NCBI GenBank assembly: GCA_049841155.1
Contig: JASGHI010000001.1
Coordinates: 65,569-129,568, forward strand
From: ZC4RG30 sp049841155
Lineage (GTDB): Bacteria; Pseudomonadota; Gammaproteobacteria; Steroidobacterales; Steroidobacteraceae
Length of the DNA stretch: 64,000 nt
Direction of reading: 5' to 3'
Shown here: positions 54,583 to 63,329 of the stretch, in pieces
Position numbering within the stretch: position 1 is the stretch's first letter
How the letters are laid out: every line of letters begins with the position of its first letter
Made by a program: the position numbers and the translations under genes
Notes under the pieces: model-generated
Seen by the model: only the letters and a program-made list of their open reading frames with translations
The model's database searches: none
What the model was told of the DNA's origin: nothing

Positions 54583-55707
54583 TTGGCAGGGGCATTCATC
54601 GAGAGCCGCCGTGAAGGCGAGGTGCTGGAGTGGCAGCTGCGCGGCGAATGGCGCGCCACCCACATCGCCGCCATCCGCGCCGAACAGCAGGCGCTGGATC
54701 TGGCCGGTGTGCGCGAAGTGCGCATCGCCGTGGGCGGGGCCGATATCGACCTTGCCGGCTGCTGGCTGCTGAACCACATCGGCCACGAGCTGGAAAAGGC
54801 TTCCGTGGCCCTGGCATGGGTCGATGGCGAGCCGCGCGGCCTGCACGTGGTGCGCGAGGCGCTGGACATGGAGGCCCAGGCGCGGCCTCCGGCCATGCAG
54901 CCGGATCCGCTGTCGGTGGCGATGGAGAGGCTCGGGCGCACGACAGTGGAGCGCATCGACGAGCTGCGCGACGGAGTGTCCTTCGTTGGCCGCGTGGCGG
55001 AAACCGCGGTTGCCGCGCTCGCCAGCTGGCGGCGGCTGCGGCCCATCTCCATCGCGCGGCATGTGTACGACACCGGCATCACGGCCGTTCCCATCGTGGC
55101 GCTGATCGCCTTCCTGATCACGGTGATCATCGCCTACCTTTCGGCGAGCCAGCTGCGCAACTACGGCGCCGACATCTACGTGGTGGACCTCATCACCGTG
55201 GGCGTGCTGCGCGAGCTGGCGGTGCTGCTCACGGCCATCATCGTTGCCGGCCGCACCGGCAGCGCGTTCGCGGCCGAGATCGGCTCGATGAAGCTCAACG
55301 AGGAGGTGGATGCGCTGGATGCCACGGGCGTGGATCCCACCGAGACGCTGATCCTGCCGCGGGTGCTGGGCCTGGTCATCGCGCTGCCGCTGCTCACTTT
55401 CGTCGCCGACATCATCGGCCTCGCCGGTGGCGCGCTGCTGTGCCTGTCGCTGCTGGACATGCCGCTGCAGCAGTTCGTCAACCGCGCCCACGAGGCCATC
55501 GCGCCCACCACTTTCTGGGTGGGCATCATGAAGGCGCCGGTGTTCGCGGTGCTGATCGCGATGGCGGGCACCTTCCGCGGCATGCAGGTGCGCGATTCGG
55601 CGCGCGAGCTGGGCCGGCTGACGACGGTGGCGGTGGTGCAGTCGATCTTCCTGGTGCTGCTGGCCGATGCGCTGTTCGCCATCCTGTTCATGGAGCTGGA
55701 CATCTGA
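54583..55707 (+). CDS. MCE/Mla-type ABC permease with N-terminal STAS domain
   Basis: The protein of 374 aa has an N-terminal STAS/MlaB-like region (about 1-110, with VREVRIAVGGADIDLAGCWL) fused to a MlaE permease domain of about five helices (LITVGVLRELAVLLTAIIVA, GRTGSAFAAEIGSMKLNEEV, MQVRDSARELG). The start is TTG at 54583 with GAAGGGG 9 bases upstream; no ATG exists before residue ~97. MlaE permeases move phospholipids through the envelope. It is followed by the ATPase (TGATG at 55705). Confidence 0.9.
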   Translation: MAGAFIESRREGEVLEWQLRGEWRATHIAAIRAEQQALDLAGVREVRIAVGGADIDLAGCWLLNHIGHELEKASVALAWVDGEPRGLHVVREALDMEAQARPPAMQPDPLSVAMERLGRTTVERIDELRDGVSFVGRVAETAVAALASWRRLRPISIARHVYDTGITAVPIVALIAFLITVIIAYLSASQLRNYGADIYVVDLITVGVLRELAVLLTAIIVAGRTGSAFAAEIGSMKLNEEVDALDATGVDPTETLILPRVLGLVIALPLLTFVADIIGLAGGALLCLSLLDMPLQQFVNRAHEAIAPTTFWVGIMKAPVFAVLIAMAGTFRGMQVRDSARELGRLTTVAVVQSIFLVLLADALFAILFMELDI

Positions 55708-56498
55708 TGGACGCAGCCGCCAGCGACATCGTGGTCGACGTGCAGGGCATCGTGAACCGCTTCGGCCGCCAGGTGGTGCACGATGGCCTCGACATGCAGG
55801 TGCGCCGCGGCGAGGTGTTCGGCATCCTCGGCGGCTCGGGCAGCGGCAAGTCGGTGCTGCTGCGGACCATCCTGGGCCTGCGCCATCCGCAGGCCGGCCG
55901 GGTGCTGGTCGAGGGCGTGGACATGTCCACGCTGAACCGCGCCGAGCTGCACGCCGCGAAGGCGCGCTACGGCGTGACCTTCCAGCACGGCGCGCTGTAC
56001 TCGGCGCTGACGGTGCGCGAGAACATCCAGCTGCCCATGCTCGAACACCTGCGGCTGCCCAAGGATGCGCTGGAGGACCTGGCGCGGCTCAAGATATCGC
56101 TGGTGGGGCTGCCGCCCGACGCGGCCGGCAAGTACCCCTCGCAGCTCTCCGGGGGCATGATCAAGCGCGCGGCGCTGGCGCGGGCGCTGGCGCTGGATCC
56201 GCGGCTGCTGTTCCTGGACGAGCCCACCTCGGGACTGGACCCGATCAGTGCAGCGGCCTTCGATGAACTGATAGCCTATCTGCAGCACGAGCTGCAGCTG
56301 ACGGTGGTGATGATCACGCACGACCTGGACACGATCTTCCGCATCTGCGAGCGCGTCGGCGTCATCGTGGACCGGAAGATGATCGTCGATGACCGCGAGC
56401 GGATCGTGAACCATCCGCATCCGTGGATCCGCGCGTATTTCCACGGTGCGCGCGCGCAGCGCTTTGCCGCACGGGAGGCCGCCACGCATGGAACGTGA
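55707..56498 (+). CDS. MCE/Mla-type ABC transporter ATP-binding protein
   Basis: The 263-aa ATPase has Walker A GGSGSGKS, signature LSGGMIKRAALARA, Walker B LLFLDEPTSGLD and the H-loop in MITHDLDTIFRI. The LSGGM signature and the FQHGALYSALTV Q-loop are typical of MlaF-like proteins. It starts inside the permease stop (TGATG) and ends 11 bases into the MlaD-like gene, so the whole set is one operon. Confidence 0.94.
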   Translation: MDAAASDIVVDVQGIVNRFGRQVVHDGLDMQVRRGEVFGILGGSGSGKSVLLRTILGLRHPQAGRVLVEGVDMSTLNRAELHAAKARYGVTFQHGALYSALTVRENIQLPMLEHLRLPKDALEDLARLKISLVGLPPDAAGKYPSQLSGGMIKRAALARALALDPRLLFLDEPTSGLDPISAAAFDELIAYLQHELQLTVVMITHDLDTIFRICERVGVIVDRKMIVDDRERIVNHPHPWIRAYFHGARAQRFAAREAATHGT

Positions 56499-57423
56499 TG
56501 CCCACTACACGGCCGTCGGAGCCTTCGTCATCCTGGTGACGGTGCTGGCGGGCCTGTTTGTCTACTGGTACGCGGACGGCCGCGACCGGCGCCACTACGA
56601 GCGCTACGAGATCTACTTTCCCGGCACGGTGAGCGGCCTGTCCGAGGGCGGGCCGGTGCGCTACCTCGGCGTGGACGTGGGGCGCGTGCGCACCATCCGC
56701 ATCGACCGGCGCAGCCCGGACCGCGTGCAGGTGGTGGCCGACATCGACAATGCCACGCCGATCTCCGAACGCACCACGGCGCGGCTCACGCTGCAGGGCG
56801 TGACCGGCCTGCTGTTCGTGGACCTGCGCCAGAGCGACGACACGCGCGAGATCCTGCCGCCGGTGCCGGGCGAGAACTATCCGGTGATCAACACCGTGCA
56901 GTCGGACTTCGACAGCTTTCTCTCCAGCCTGCCGGACATCGCCACCAGCATCGTCGAGCTGCTGGACCGCGCCAAGGTGATCTTCTCGGGCAACAACACC
57001 GAATCGCTGGCCGCCATGGTGCAGAACCTGCGCCAGGCCACGGAAGGGTTGCCTCAGACCATGCAGCGCGTGGATACGCTGCTCGAAGAACTCCGGGGCA
57101 CGGGCGTCGAACTGCGCCGGCTGTCGGCGCAGCTCAATGAAGCCGTGCCGGCGCTGGGTCCGCAGGTGCTGGATCTGGTCGAAACGCTGAATGCGACGGC
57201 AGCGAACCTGCAGCGCATGAGCGCATCGGCCGATGCCATGCTGCAGGAAAACCGCGCCGGCGTCGCCGGCTTCACCCGCGACACACTGCCCGAGCTGGAG
57301 CGCACGCTGGGCGAGGCGCGTGCGGCCGCCGAGCAGTTCGGCGAGCTGTCGCGGACCTTGCGCGAGGATCCCTCGCGGCTGCTGTTCCAGCCGCCGCAAC
57401 ATGGCTTCGAGGTGCCACGATGA
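56488..57423 (+). CDS. MCE (MlaD-like) lipid-binding protein
   Basis: The 311-aa protein has an N-terminal membrane anchor (AVGAFVILVTVLAGLFVYWY), an MCE domain (GLSEGGPVRYLGVDVGRVRT, TTARLTLQGVTGLLFVDLR) and a long coiled-coil tail (about 150-300) rich in Leu, Glu and Arg. MCE proteins form hexameric channels that carry lipids between membranes. The start is ATG 56488 with GGGAGG upstream. Sits between its ATPase and a lipoprotein. Confidence 0.93.
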   Translation: MERDAHYTAVGAFVILVTVLAGLFVYWYADGRDRRHYERYEIYFPGTVSGLSEGGPVRYLGVDVGRVRTIRIDRRSPDRVQVVADIDNATPISERTTARLTLQGVTGLLFVDLRQSDDTREILPPVPGENYPVINTVQSDFDSFLSSLPDIATSIVELLDRAKVIFSGNNTESLAAMVQNLRQATEGLPQTMQRVDTLLEELRGTGVELRRLSAQLNEAVPALGPQVLDLVETLNATAANLQRMSASADAMLQENRAGVAGFTRDTLPELERTLGEARAAAEQFGELSRTLREDPSRLLFQPPQHGFEVPR

Positions 57424-58049
57424 AGCATCCCTTCCGGCTGGCATGGATTGCCGCATTTGCCGTTCTTGCCGGTTGCGGTGGGCTGCTCAAAAGCGGCGCA
57501 CCGTCAGAGCAGGTTTATGTGCTGCGACCCGCTGCGGCCGAGGGGCCTGCGGCAACGCCGGTGGCCGGCGTGCTTGCCGTGCCGCGGCCGGTGGTGCAGC
57601 CGGGCCTCGCCAGTACGCGCATTGCCCTTACGCGTCCCGGAAACCGCCTCGACTATTTCGCGGGCGCCAGCTGGAGTGCGTCATTGCCGCAGGTAGTGGG
57701 TGCACTGGCGACCGAATCGCTGCGGGCTGCGGGCCGCTTCGAGGTGGTCACTGATGCGGAACGGGGCGGCAACCCGCGTTATGCGCTGCAACTGATGGTG
57801 CGGCATTTCGAAGCGGAGTACCCGGACGATGGCACCGCGTCACCGCGCGCGCGCGTGGAATTCGAATGTCTGCTCGTTGCCAGCGTATCGCGGGATGTGC
57901 TTGGCCATTGCGATGCGCAGGCCATCGTGCCGGCCACGGCCAATCGCATGGGGGCCATTGTGCAGGCCCTGGAACAGGCGGCCCGGCAAGCCATGGCTGA
58001 AGTGATCGACCGCGCCGCCGAAGCGGCGGCGCGGTCGGCTTCCGGCTGA
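57420..58049 (+). CDS. ABC-type transport auxiliary lipoprotein (PqiC-like)
   Basis: The 209-aa protein has a lipobox (AVLAGC), then the typical QVYVLRPAAA beginning, LAVPRPVVQPGLASTRIAL and a closing helix of Ala/Glu (EQAARQAMAEVI). PqiC-type lipoproteins sit at the inner leaflet of the outer membrane and contact MCE proteins. It overlaps the MlaD-like stop (ATGA at 57420) and ends the MCE operon. Confidence 0.88.
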   Translation: MKHPFRLAWIAAFAVLAGCGGLLKSGAPSEQVYVLRPAAAEGPAATPVAGVLAVPRPVVQPGLASTRIALTRPGNRLDYFAGASWSASLPQVVGALATESLRAAGRFEVVTDAERGGNPRYALQLMVRHFEAEYPDDGTASPRARVEFECLLVASVSRDVLGHCDAQAIVPATANRMGAIVQALEQAARQAMAEVIDRAAEAAARSASG

Positions 58050-58136
58050 AGCTGCTTCTGAAGCTCACCAGATTCACGCCCGGATGGCTGCAGCGGGTGG
58101 TCACTGCGGCTTTAGTTCGATTCAGGGCCTATTGAG

Positions 58137-58162
58137 ACTCCCGATGGCTTCACATCGGGAGT
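58137..58162. terminator. Hairpin at the MCE operon / accessory segment boundary
   Basis: ACTCCCGATG (58137-58146) and CATCGGGAGT (58153-58162) form a perfect 10-bp stem with a 6-base loop. The converging gene at 58181 reads the other way. Bases after it (TGGATTGTTG) are moderately T-rich. Confidence 0.65.
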
Positions 58163-58180
58163 TGGATTGTTGAGCGCTCT

Positions 58181-58807
58181 CTATGCCCACACGTCCGGAA
58201 GGATATTTACTTCGCCGGTCAGCCACTGGCTGCCCAACTTGTACAGCGCTTCTACGGTCGGCCCCTTCAGGCCCGGCAACTGGCAATTGATGGTCAGGCC
58301 CATCTTGCTCTGGGCATATGCCAGGTGGCGGTATCCTTCCGGGAAAGTTTCAAGCAGGCTCTGGTCCAGGGTCAGGGTTGCCGCGGGATCTACGGGGTCG
58401 ATACGATCCTGTTCATAAATGGGTTGACGAAGAACAATGCCCCATCGCGACGCGCGCTTCTCAAAAAAATCGTAGAAACGACCAATGCAAACGGTGTCGC
58501 ACAGCACGCCTTCAACCAGTGATCTTTGTGAGATGGTCATCTTGGTCTGCGCGATGGCTCGTGAGCCATTCAGATCAATCGTGCTTCCGCCGAGAAAATG
58601 GGTGACTTTCATAGCGCCCGATTGAAATCCCGCCCGGGACTTCTGAACAAAGTCGAGGGCACTGAGCTGCGACCAAGTCGTGACCATGCGGCCATCAGCG
58701 TGCCAAAGAGAAAGCAATCGATCATATTCCCCGGAGTCCCGGAAAACGGCCCACTGCTCTATCAGTCGGCGAATCTGGCACTCATCGACGAACTCCGAAT
58801 AATGCAC
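58181..58807 (-). CDS. SnoaL/NTF2-like protein
   Basis: The 208-aa protein begins with a helical, Arg/Glu-rich region (DECQIRRLIEQWAVFRDSGE) and the YDRLLSLWHADGRMVTTW core, and has the overall cone-fold pattern of NTF2-like proteins, including ring-hydroxylating dioxygenase small subunits and SnoaL-like enzymes. There is no cofactor motif. It is the distal gene of the minus-strand cluster containing an RraA-like aldolase, a binding protein and an MFS transporter. Substrate unknown. Confidence 0.75.
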   Translation of the reverse strand: MHYSEFVDECQIRRLIEQWAVFRDSGEYDRLLSLWHADGRMVTTWSQLSALDFVQKSRAGFQSGAMKVTHFLGGSTIDLNGSRAIAQTKMTISQRSLVEGVLCDTVCIGRFYDFFEKRASRWGIVLRQPIYEQDRIDPVDPAATLTLDQSLLETFPEGYRHLAYAQSKMGLTINCQLPGLKGPTVEALYKLGSQWLTGEVNILPDVWA

Positions 58808-58912
58808 AGTCTAAGTTCCTAGTGTTGGCCGCCATGGCGCATTGGGTTGACGGGAACAGAGGGGGCAGAGTGCAACACCTGCGCTCCAGAATCGGTTGCC
58901 ATTTGGGAAAAA

Positions 58913-59572
58913 TCAGCCTGAAGCTTTCGTCCGCGTCTGTAGCGAGTGGTACTTCTGCTGCTTGCGGGCCTCGTCGAGGCGCATGCCGGAGGCGACTGCC
59001 ATGCGGATGCGGTTCTCGGCGGCGTCGATCTCCTCGGCAGCGGCCAGAATCTCCTCCTCCCGGTCCCTGGGGATGACGATCACGCCGTCGGAATCGCCCC
59101 GCACCAGGTCGCCCGGCGTGACCCGGGCATCGCCGATGTTGATCACCACATTGACCGTCTCGAGCTGCACCCGGTCCTTGCCGGTGCGCATCGAATAGCT
59201 GCGGCTGAACACCGGATAGCCGAGGTCCAGCGCGAGGTGAGTGTCGCGGCAGGGGCCGTCGATGACGGTGCCGGCCAGGCCACGCTTATGGGCGACGAAG
59301 GTGAGGATGTCGCCCCATACGGTGGCATCTTCGCGGCCGCCGTTGTCGATCAGGATGACGCTGCCGGGAGCAACGTCGTCGATGAAGTCGCCGACATTGC
59401 CGCCCGGTCCCTGCGGCGCGTATTGCAGGGTGTAGGCCCGCCCCGCAGTGCGGAACCTGTGGTCCAGCGGCTTGATTCCGAGGCACTGGCCGGCGATGCC
59501 CAGCCGGTCCAGGGCGTCGGAAAGGGTGGCGGTCTCGAGCTTGCCGACTCTCTCTACATTCGCGTCAGTCAT
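58913..59572 (-). CDS. RraA family (HMG/CHA aldolase-like) protein
   Basis: The 219-aa protein has the RraA/HMG-aldolase motifs: TATLSDALDRLG at the N-terminus, PGSVILIDNGGREDATVWGD, VIDGPCRDTHLA with the catalytic Arg-Asp, and GDLVRGDSDGVIVIPRD. In aromatic meta-cleavage routes such enzymes split 4-carboxy-4-hydroxy-2-oxoadipate to pyruvate and oxaloacetate. The neighbouring AAHS transporter supports an aromatic-acid role, but the same fold also includes the RNase-E inhibitor RraA. Confidence 0.85.
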   Translation of the reverse strand: MTDANVERVGKLETATLSDALDRLGIAGQCLGIKPLDHRFRTAGRAYTLQYAPQGPGGNVGDFIDDVAPGSVILIDNGGREDATVWGDILTFVAHKRGLAGTVIDGPCRDTHLALDLGYPVFSRSYSMRTGKDRVQLETVNVVINIGDARVTPGDLVRGDSDGVIVIPRDREEEILAAAEEIDAAENRIRMAVASGMRLDEARKQQKYHSLQTRTKASG

Positions 59573-59595
59573 GGATCTTGCTTCGAGGCGCGTTG

Positions 59596-60489
59596 TCAGG
59601 CGGTGGCGCGCAGGTAGGTGTCATCGACGACTGCCGCATAGCTGAGAGCTGTGCCGGGCGGGACCAGCCTGGTCTCGAGCATTGCAGAGAAGACGGCTTC
59701 GAGAGCCCGCGGAGCGATCGCCATATCCCGCGGCGTTACACCTTTGTCGAGCATCTCGTTCAGCCCGCGCAGGGCGTGCTGCGGCTTGGATTTGGTGTGC
59801 TGTGCGATGATGTCGGAAGCTTGCGCACGGTTGGCGTCGGCCCAGGTGATTGCTTTGCGCATGGCGGCCAATGTCCGAACGACCAGATCGCGGTGAGCTT
59901 CACCCCAGACGCCATTCACGCCCACGGCGGTGAAGGCGTAATCAGGGACATGGTCGCTGGCCTCCGCGAGGTTGTTGTACCCAGCGTCTTCGGCCATGAA
60001 GTTGTATGGCAACAGCTGCAATCCGGCGTCGATGGTCCCGTTCTGCAGGTGCTCCCAGCGCTGCGGATGTGCTCCGACCAGGGCGAACTCATAATCGCCG
60101 GGGTAGTGGAGGCCGTGAGCGGCGAGGATCTTCTGCACCATCACGGCAGTGCCCTCCTTCAGTGAGGTGGTTCCCACCCGCTTGCCCTTCAGATCTGCGA
60201 TCGAGGTGATCCGCTCCGGGGTGATGAGCGACAGCGGGGCGCGGTTGGCGTTGCCGGCGATGAGCCTCAAGGTCCCGCCGGCAGCGGCGTCGGCGATCAC
60301 GCCTTCGGGCGTCACCATGCAGATCTGGGCGACTCCGGTACGCAGGGCGTCGGTAACCTTGTCGGTTGCGCCATAGACGGCAGCATCCGCTTTGATGCCC
60401 CGCTCCGCAAACATGCCCTGGTCCTGTGCGACCCATACGGGAAAGAATACGAAGGCGGGCGAGACCATCCCGATGACAATCTGGTCCAT
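59596..60489 (-). CDS. NMT1/THI5-like solute-binding protein without signal peptide
   Basis: The 298-aa protein begins MDQIVIGMVSPAFVFFPVWV, then AQDQGMFAERGIKADA, the core pattern of periplasmic binding proteins of the NMT1/THI5 (nitrate/taurine/thiamine-precursor) group, including DLKGKRVGTTSLKEGTA. No signal peptide or lipobox is visible and no ABC permease or ATPase is near, so it may be cytoplasmic and act as an enzyme or sensor. The start is ATG 60489; a GTG codon three bases upstream is in frame. Confidence 0.8.
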   Translation of the reverse strand: MDQIVIGMVSPAFVFFPVWVAQDQGMFAERGIKADAAVYGATDKVTDALRTGVAQICMVTPEGVIADAAAGGTLRLIAGNANRAPLSLITPERITSIADLKGKRVGTTSLKEGTAVMVQKILAAHGLHYPGDYEFALVGAHPQRWEHLQNGTIDAGLQLLPYNFMAEDAGYNNLAEASDHVPDYAFTAVGVNGVWGEAHRDLVVRTLAAMRKAITWADANRAQASDIIAQHTKSKPQHALRGLNEMLDKGVTPRDMAIAPRALEAVFSAMLETRLVPPGTALSYAAVVDDTYLRATA

Positions 60490-60499
60490 CACATCTTCC

Positions 60500-61819
60500 T
60501 TATGGTTCGATACTGCGGACTTTGAAAGACAGCAGCAGCGCGCACGCCAAAACCGCGCCCATTCCCATTACGAGCGAAACCACGCCTCGTTCCAATCCGA
60601 TATGGAAGAGGTAGCCTGCGATGACGGGCGACAAGGCGCTGCCGATCCGGCCCACGCCAATCACGAAGCCTGCGCCGGTCGCTCTGGTGCTGGTCGGAAA
60701 CGTCCGCGCAATCAGAGCGTTGAGGCTGACCATCCCGGAGTTGAAGAAAAAGCCCACCACGGCAGCGCTGAGAGTCAGGATGCCGAGATCGGCCGGGGTG
60801 AAGCCAAACGCCATGGTTGCCAGGCCCAGCCCGAGCAGGGCACATAGCGCCAGGGGCTTCAGTCCCAGGTGTGTGGCGCCCCAGCCCAGAAGGGTGCCGC
60901 CGACAATCCCGCAAAGGTTGACGGCCACGGTCAGCTTGGCAGCCTGCGAAGGAGCGAAGCCGAGATCCGCAACCATCTGCGGGATCCAGTTCAGGAAGAA
61001 GTACACGGTCATGATGAAAAGAAAGAAGATCGCAGTGATCTGAAGGGTCGCCCGGCGCGCTTGCGGCTGGAAGATTTCCCGCAGCCGGGCGCGTGTTCTG
61101 GGCGCCGGCGCCGGCAGTTCGGTGACAGGAGCGTGACCGCAGCGGCTGAGGAAGAGATTGACCTTCTTGAGGGCTGCAGGCCCCTGCTTTTCAATGAGGA
61201 AAGCGACCGGCTCAGGCAGCCGCCAAAGGAGCAGGAGCACGAGAACCGCGCCCGCCGCGCTACCCACCACAAACACGGTGGGCCAAGCATAGTGAGCGAG
61301 AATATAGGAGCCTGCAGCGCCCCCCAGAACCCCTCCGAGCGGGAAGCCAACCGTCATCAGCGCGATGGCCAGGTCACGGTGGCGACGGTTCGAATACTCG
61401 GCCGCCAGTGGGTTGATGGTCGCCACTGTTGTGCCGATCCCGATGCCGGTGATGAAACGCCATAAGGCCAGTTCACCGATGGAGCCTGCGTTGGCGCACA
61501 TCAGCATGCCGGCGGACATCAGGGAGACATTGGCGATCAGGAGGCTGCGGCGGCCCCAGCGGTCGGCGGTTGGAGCGACGAAGAACGAGCCGGCTGCCAT
61601 CCCGGCCAGCCCGATCCCAAAGACGATCCCAAGTTCGGCCCGATTGATACCCCATTCGCGGACAATATCCGGAGCGACCAGAGTGACGGCGAGCACGTCG
61701 TAGCCGTCAAGCGCGCCCAGGGCGACAGTGATCAGCACCGCAACCCACTGGTAAGGGCTCATCGGAGCATTCAACAGGGTGATGCGGGGATCGCTTGACG
61801 CACTGACGGTGGCAGACAT
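60500..61819 (-). CDS. MFS transporter, AAHS-type (aromatic acid:H+ symporter)
   Basis: The 439-aa protein has about 12 hydrophobic segments and AAHS/MFS signatures: LGALDGYDVLAVTLVAPDIV in helix 1 (Asp required for substrate), SFFVAPTADRWGRRSLLIAN between helices 2 and 3, and GFFFNSGMVSLNALIARTFP further along. Members import protocatechuate, gallate, 4-hydroxybenzoate and similar acids. Adjacent RraA-like and NTF2-like genes fit an aromatic-acid pathway. It is divergent from the LysR gene. Confidence 0.9.
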   Translation of the reverse strand: MSATVSASSDPRITLLNAPMSPYQWVAVLITVALGALDGYDVLAVTLVAPDIVREWGINRAELGIVFGIGLAGMAAGSFFVAPTADRWGRRSLLIANVSLMSAGMLMCANAGSIGELALWRFITGIGIGTTVATINPLAAEYSNRRHRDLAIALMTVGFPLGGVLGGAAGSYILAHYAWPTVFVVGSAAGAVLVLLLLWRLPEPVAFLIEKQGPAALKKVNLFLSRCGHAPVTELPAPAPRTRARLREIFQPQARRATLQITAIFFLFIMTVYFFLNWIPQMVADLGFAPSQAAKLTVAVNLCGIVGGTLLGWGATHLGLKPLALCALLGLGLATMAFGFTPADLGILTLSAAVVGFFFNSGMVSLNALIARTFPTSTRATGAGFVIGVGRIGSALSPVIAGYLFHIGLERGVVSLVMGMGAVLACALLLSFKVRSIEP

Positions 61820-61918
61820 GCTGAGATCTCTTTGTGACTGGCTCTCGTGTGCTCCATATCGGCGCGCGGCCAGTGATTGAGTCAGGAGAAAGTCGGTGCA
61901 GTCTCAACCAAGCCTTGT

Positions 61919-61937
61919 TCCACCAAAATGTAGTGGA
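61919..61937. promoter_or_regulatory. Candidate LysR-type operator
   Basis: TCCAC (61919-61923) and GTGGA (61933-61937) form an inverted repeat with a 9-base spacer, in the gap between the divergent MFS and LysR genes. LysR-type regulators typically bind such short interrupted dyads near T-N11-A. The regulator assignment is inferred from position. Confidence 0.5.
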
Positions 61938-61995
61938 TGGGCGCCAAATTTGCTGGATGACAAAAGCGTTAGTTCGATGCTAGCTTGTTATCGCA

Positions 61996-62916
61996 ATGAA
62001 GCTAACTCACCTGCGTGATATCGCCGCGGTGGCCGAGCGAGGCAGCCTCCGGGGCGCAGCACGTCAGCTCGGGATCACCCAACCAGCGATCAGCCGCAGT
62101 ATTCGTGAGGTCGAACACGACCTGGGTGTTGCCCTTTTCGAGCGTCGGGCCAAGGGCGTGATTCTGACTCCAATGGGTGAAGCGTTCTTGAGGCGCGCTC
62201 TCGTCGTGCAGAATGAATTGCGCCGTGCTCGTGAAGAAATCGAGCAGATGAAGGGCCAGACGGCAGGGCACGTGACGATCGCCTTGTCGACGATCGCGCA
62301 TATCGCGCTTTTGCCCAAGGCCCTCGACCAGTTCAGAGCGCAATACCCCGATGTGTTCCTCAGGATCAGCGAGGAGCAGTTCATGGACGTGGAAGGCGGT
62401 CTCAAGGATGGCACGTTCGATTTCTACGTCGGGCCGCTGTCCGAGACCAGCCTTGCAATGGAGTTCACGGTCGAGAAGCTGTTCGACAACACCCGCCTCG
62501 TTTTTTGCCGGAAGGGCCACGCGCTGGCCGGTGCCAAGTCATTGCGGGATCTCACGTCGGCCCGGTGGATAACCACTTCCATCACATTCAGAAGCCAGGC
62601 CGAGTTGGGTCCATTGTTCGAACAGTACGGCCTGCCGGCTCCGCGGGTCGAGATGCAGGCTCACTCTGCCCTGACCATGATCATCGCAGCTGCCAGCTCG
62701 GATCTGCTTGTGATGCTGCCGAAGCAGTGGCGTGATTTTCCGGCTACCCACGCGCTCCTTGACGCGATTGAGATTGAGGAAAAGCCCGCGGCCGCGCCGA
62801 TCTGCATTGTCCGCAGAGCCCAGATGCCGCTCACTCCGGCGGCGGAGTACATGTGCGACATGCTGCGCCGTGCCGGTCAGCAGCACCTCTCCCCTGACAC
62901 CCGCGCCAAGATTTGA
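61996..62916 (+). CDS. LysR family transcriptional regulator
   Basis: The 306-aa protein has the LysR winged-helix N-terminus (LRDIAAVAERGSLRGAARQL, GITQPAISRSIREVEHDLGV) and a two-lobed effector-binding domain (about 90-300). Effector unknown; LysR proteins next to aromatic-acid transporters and aldolases usually respond to an aromatic or pathway intermediate. It is divergent from the MFS-RraA cluster and probably regulates it. Confidence 0.93.
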   Translation: MKLTHLRDIAAVAERGSLRGAARQLGITQPAISRSIREVEHDLGVALFERRAKGVILTPMGEAFLRRALVVQNELRRAREEIEQMKGQTAGHVTIALSTIAHIALLPKALDQFRAQYPDVFLRISEEQFMDVEGGLKDGTFDFYVGPLSETSLAMEFTVEKLFDNTRLVFCRKGHALAGAKSLRDLTSARWITTSITFRSQAELGPLFEQYGLPAPRVEMQAHSALTMIIAAASSDLLVMLPKQWRDFPATHALLDAIEIEEKPAAAPICIVRRAQMPLTPAAEYMCDMLRRAGQQHLSPDTRAKI

Positions 62917-62963
62917 ACTGACCGCTCCTGGCCCAGAACAGGGGAAAGTGACCTACCTGCCGG

Positions 62964-63329
62964 TCAGGTCGGGTTGGCTGTGACGATGATCGCGCAGATC
63001 GTCCAGAAGCACGGGTACTCGCAACCCCCGAGGTTCCACCACCAGCGCCTGGAAAGCCGGTACGCCGTTCCGGCTGCCACCAGCATGAACACACTGGTGA
63101 AAGCTGCGGCGACTTGAGTGCAGATGCCCAGGATCAGGCATGTCGCCAAAACCCATTCCGTCGCCATCGCCAGATAAAGCCAGAATTTTACGGGCCTGAA
63201 TCCGGCCTCCGTAAACAAGCCAACGATGGTGTTGTGCTTGGTGATCTTTCCTATTGCATGCGGGATGATGAAAAGGCCACAGATGATCCTGAGGATCACA
63301 TAGCCGTTTGACATGTCGAAGTTGAACAT
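62964..63329 (-). CDS. DoxX-like membrane protein
   Basis: The 121-aa protein has about four hydrophobic segments and a DoxX-like pattern, VILRIICGLFIIPHAIGKIT, FGFRPVKFW-like loop and ATEWVLATCLILGICTQ. DoxX-family proteins are small membrane proteins of varied or unknown function. A GTG at 63335 is in frame; ATG 63329 was preferred. Lies convergent to the LysR gene. Confidence 0.8.
   Translation of the reverse strand: MFNFDMSNGYVILRIICGLFIIPHAIGKITKHNTIVGLFTEAGFRPVKFWLYLAMATEWVLATCLILGICTQVAAAFTSVFMLVAAGTAYRLSRRWWWNLGGCEYPCFWTICAIIVTANPT

Noticed and set aside
54630..55706. Plus-strand upstream extension of the MCE ATPase frame through the permease gene
   Set aside because: The extension is Arg/Gly/Ala-rich and lies in another frame of the permease; the real start overlaps the permease stop (TGATG at 55705).
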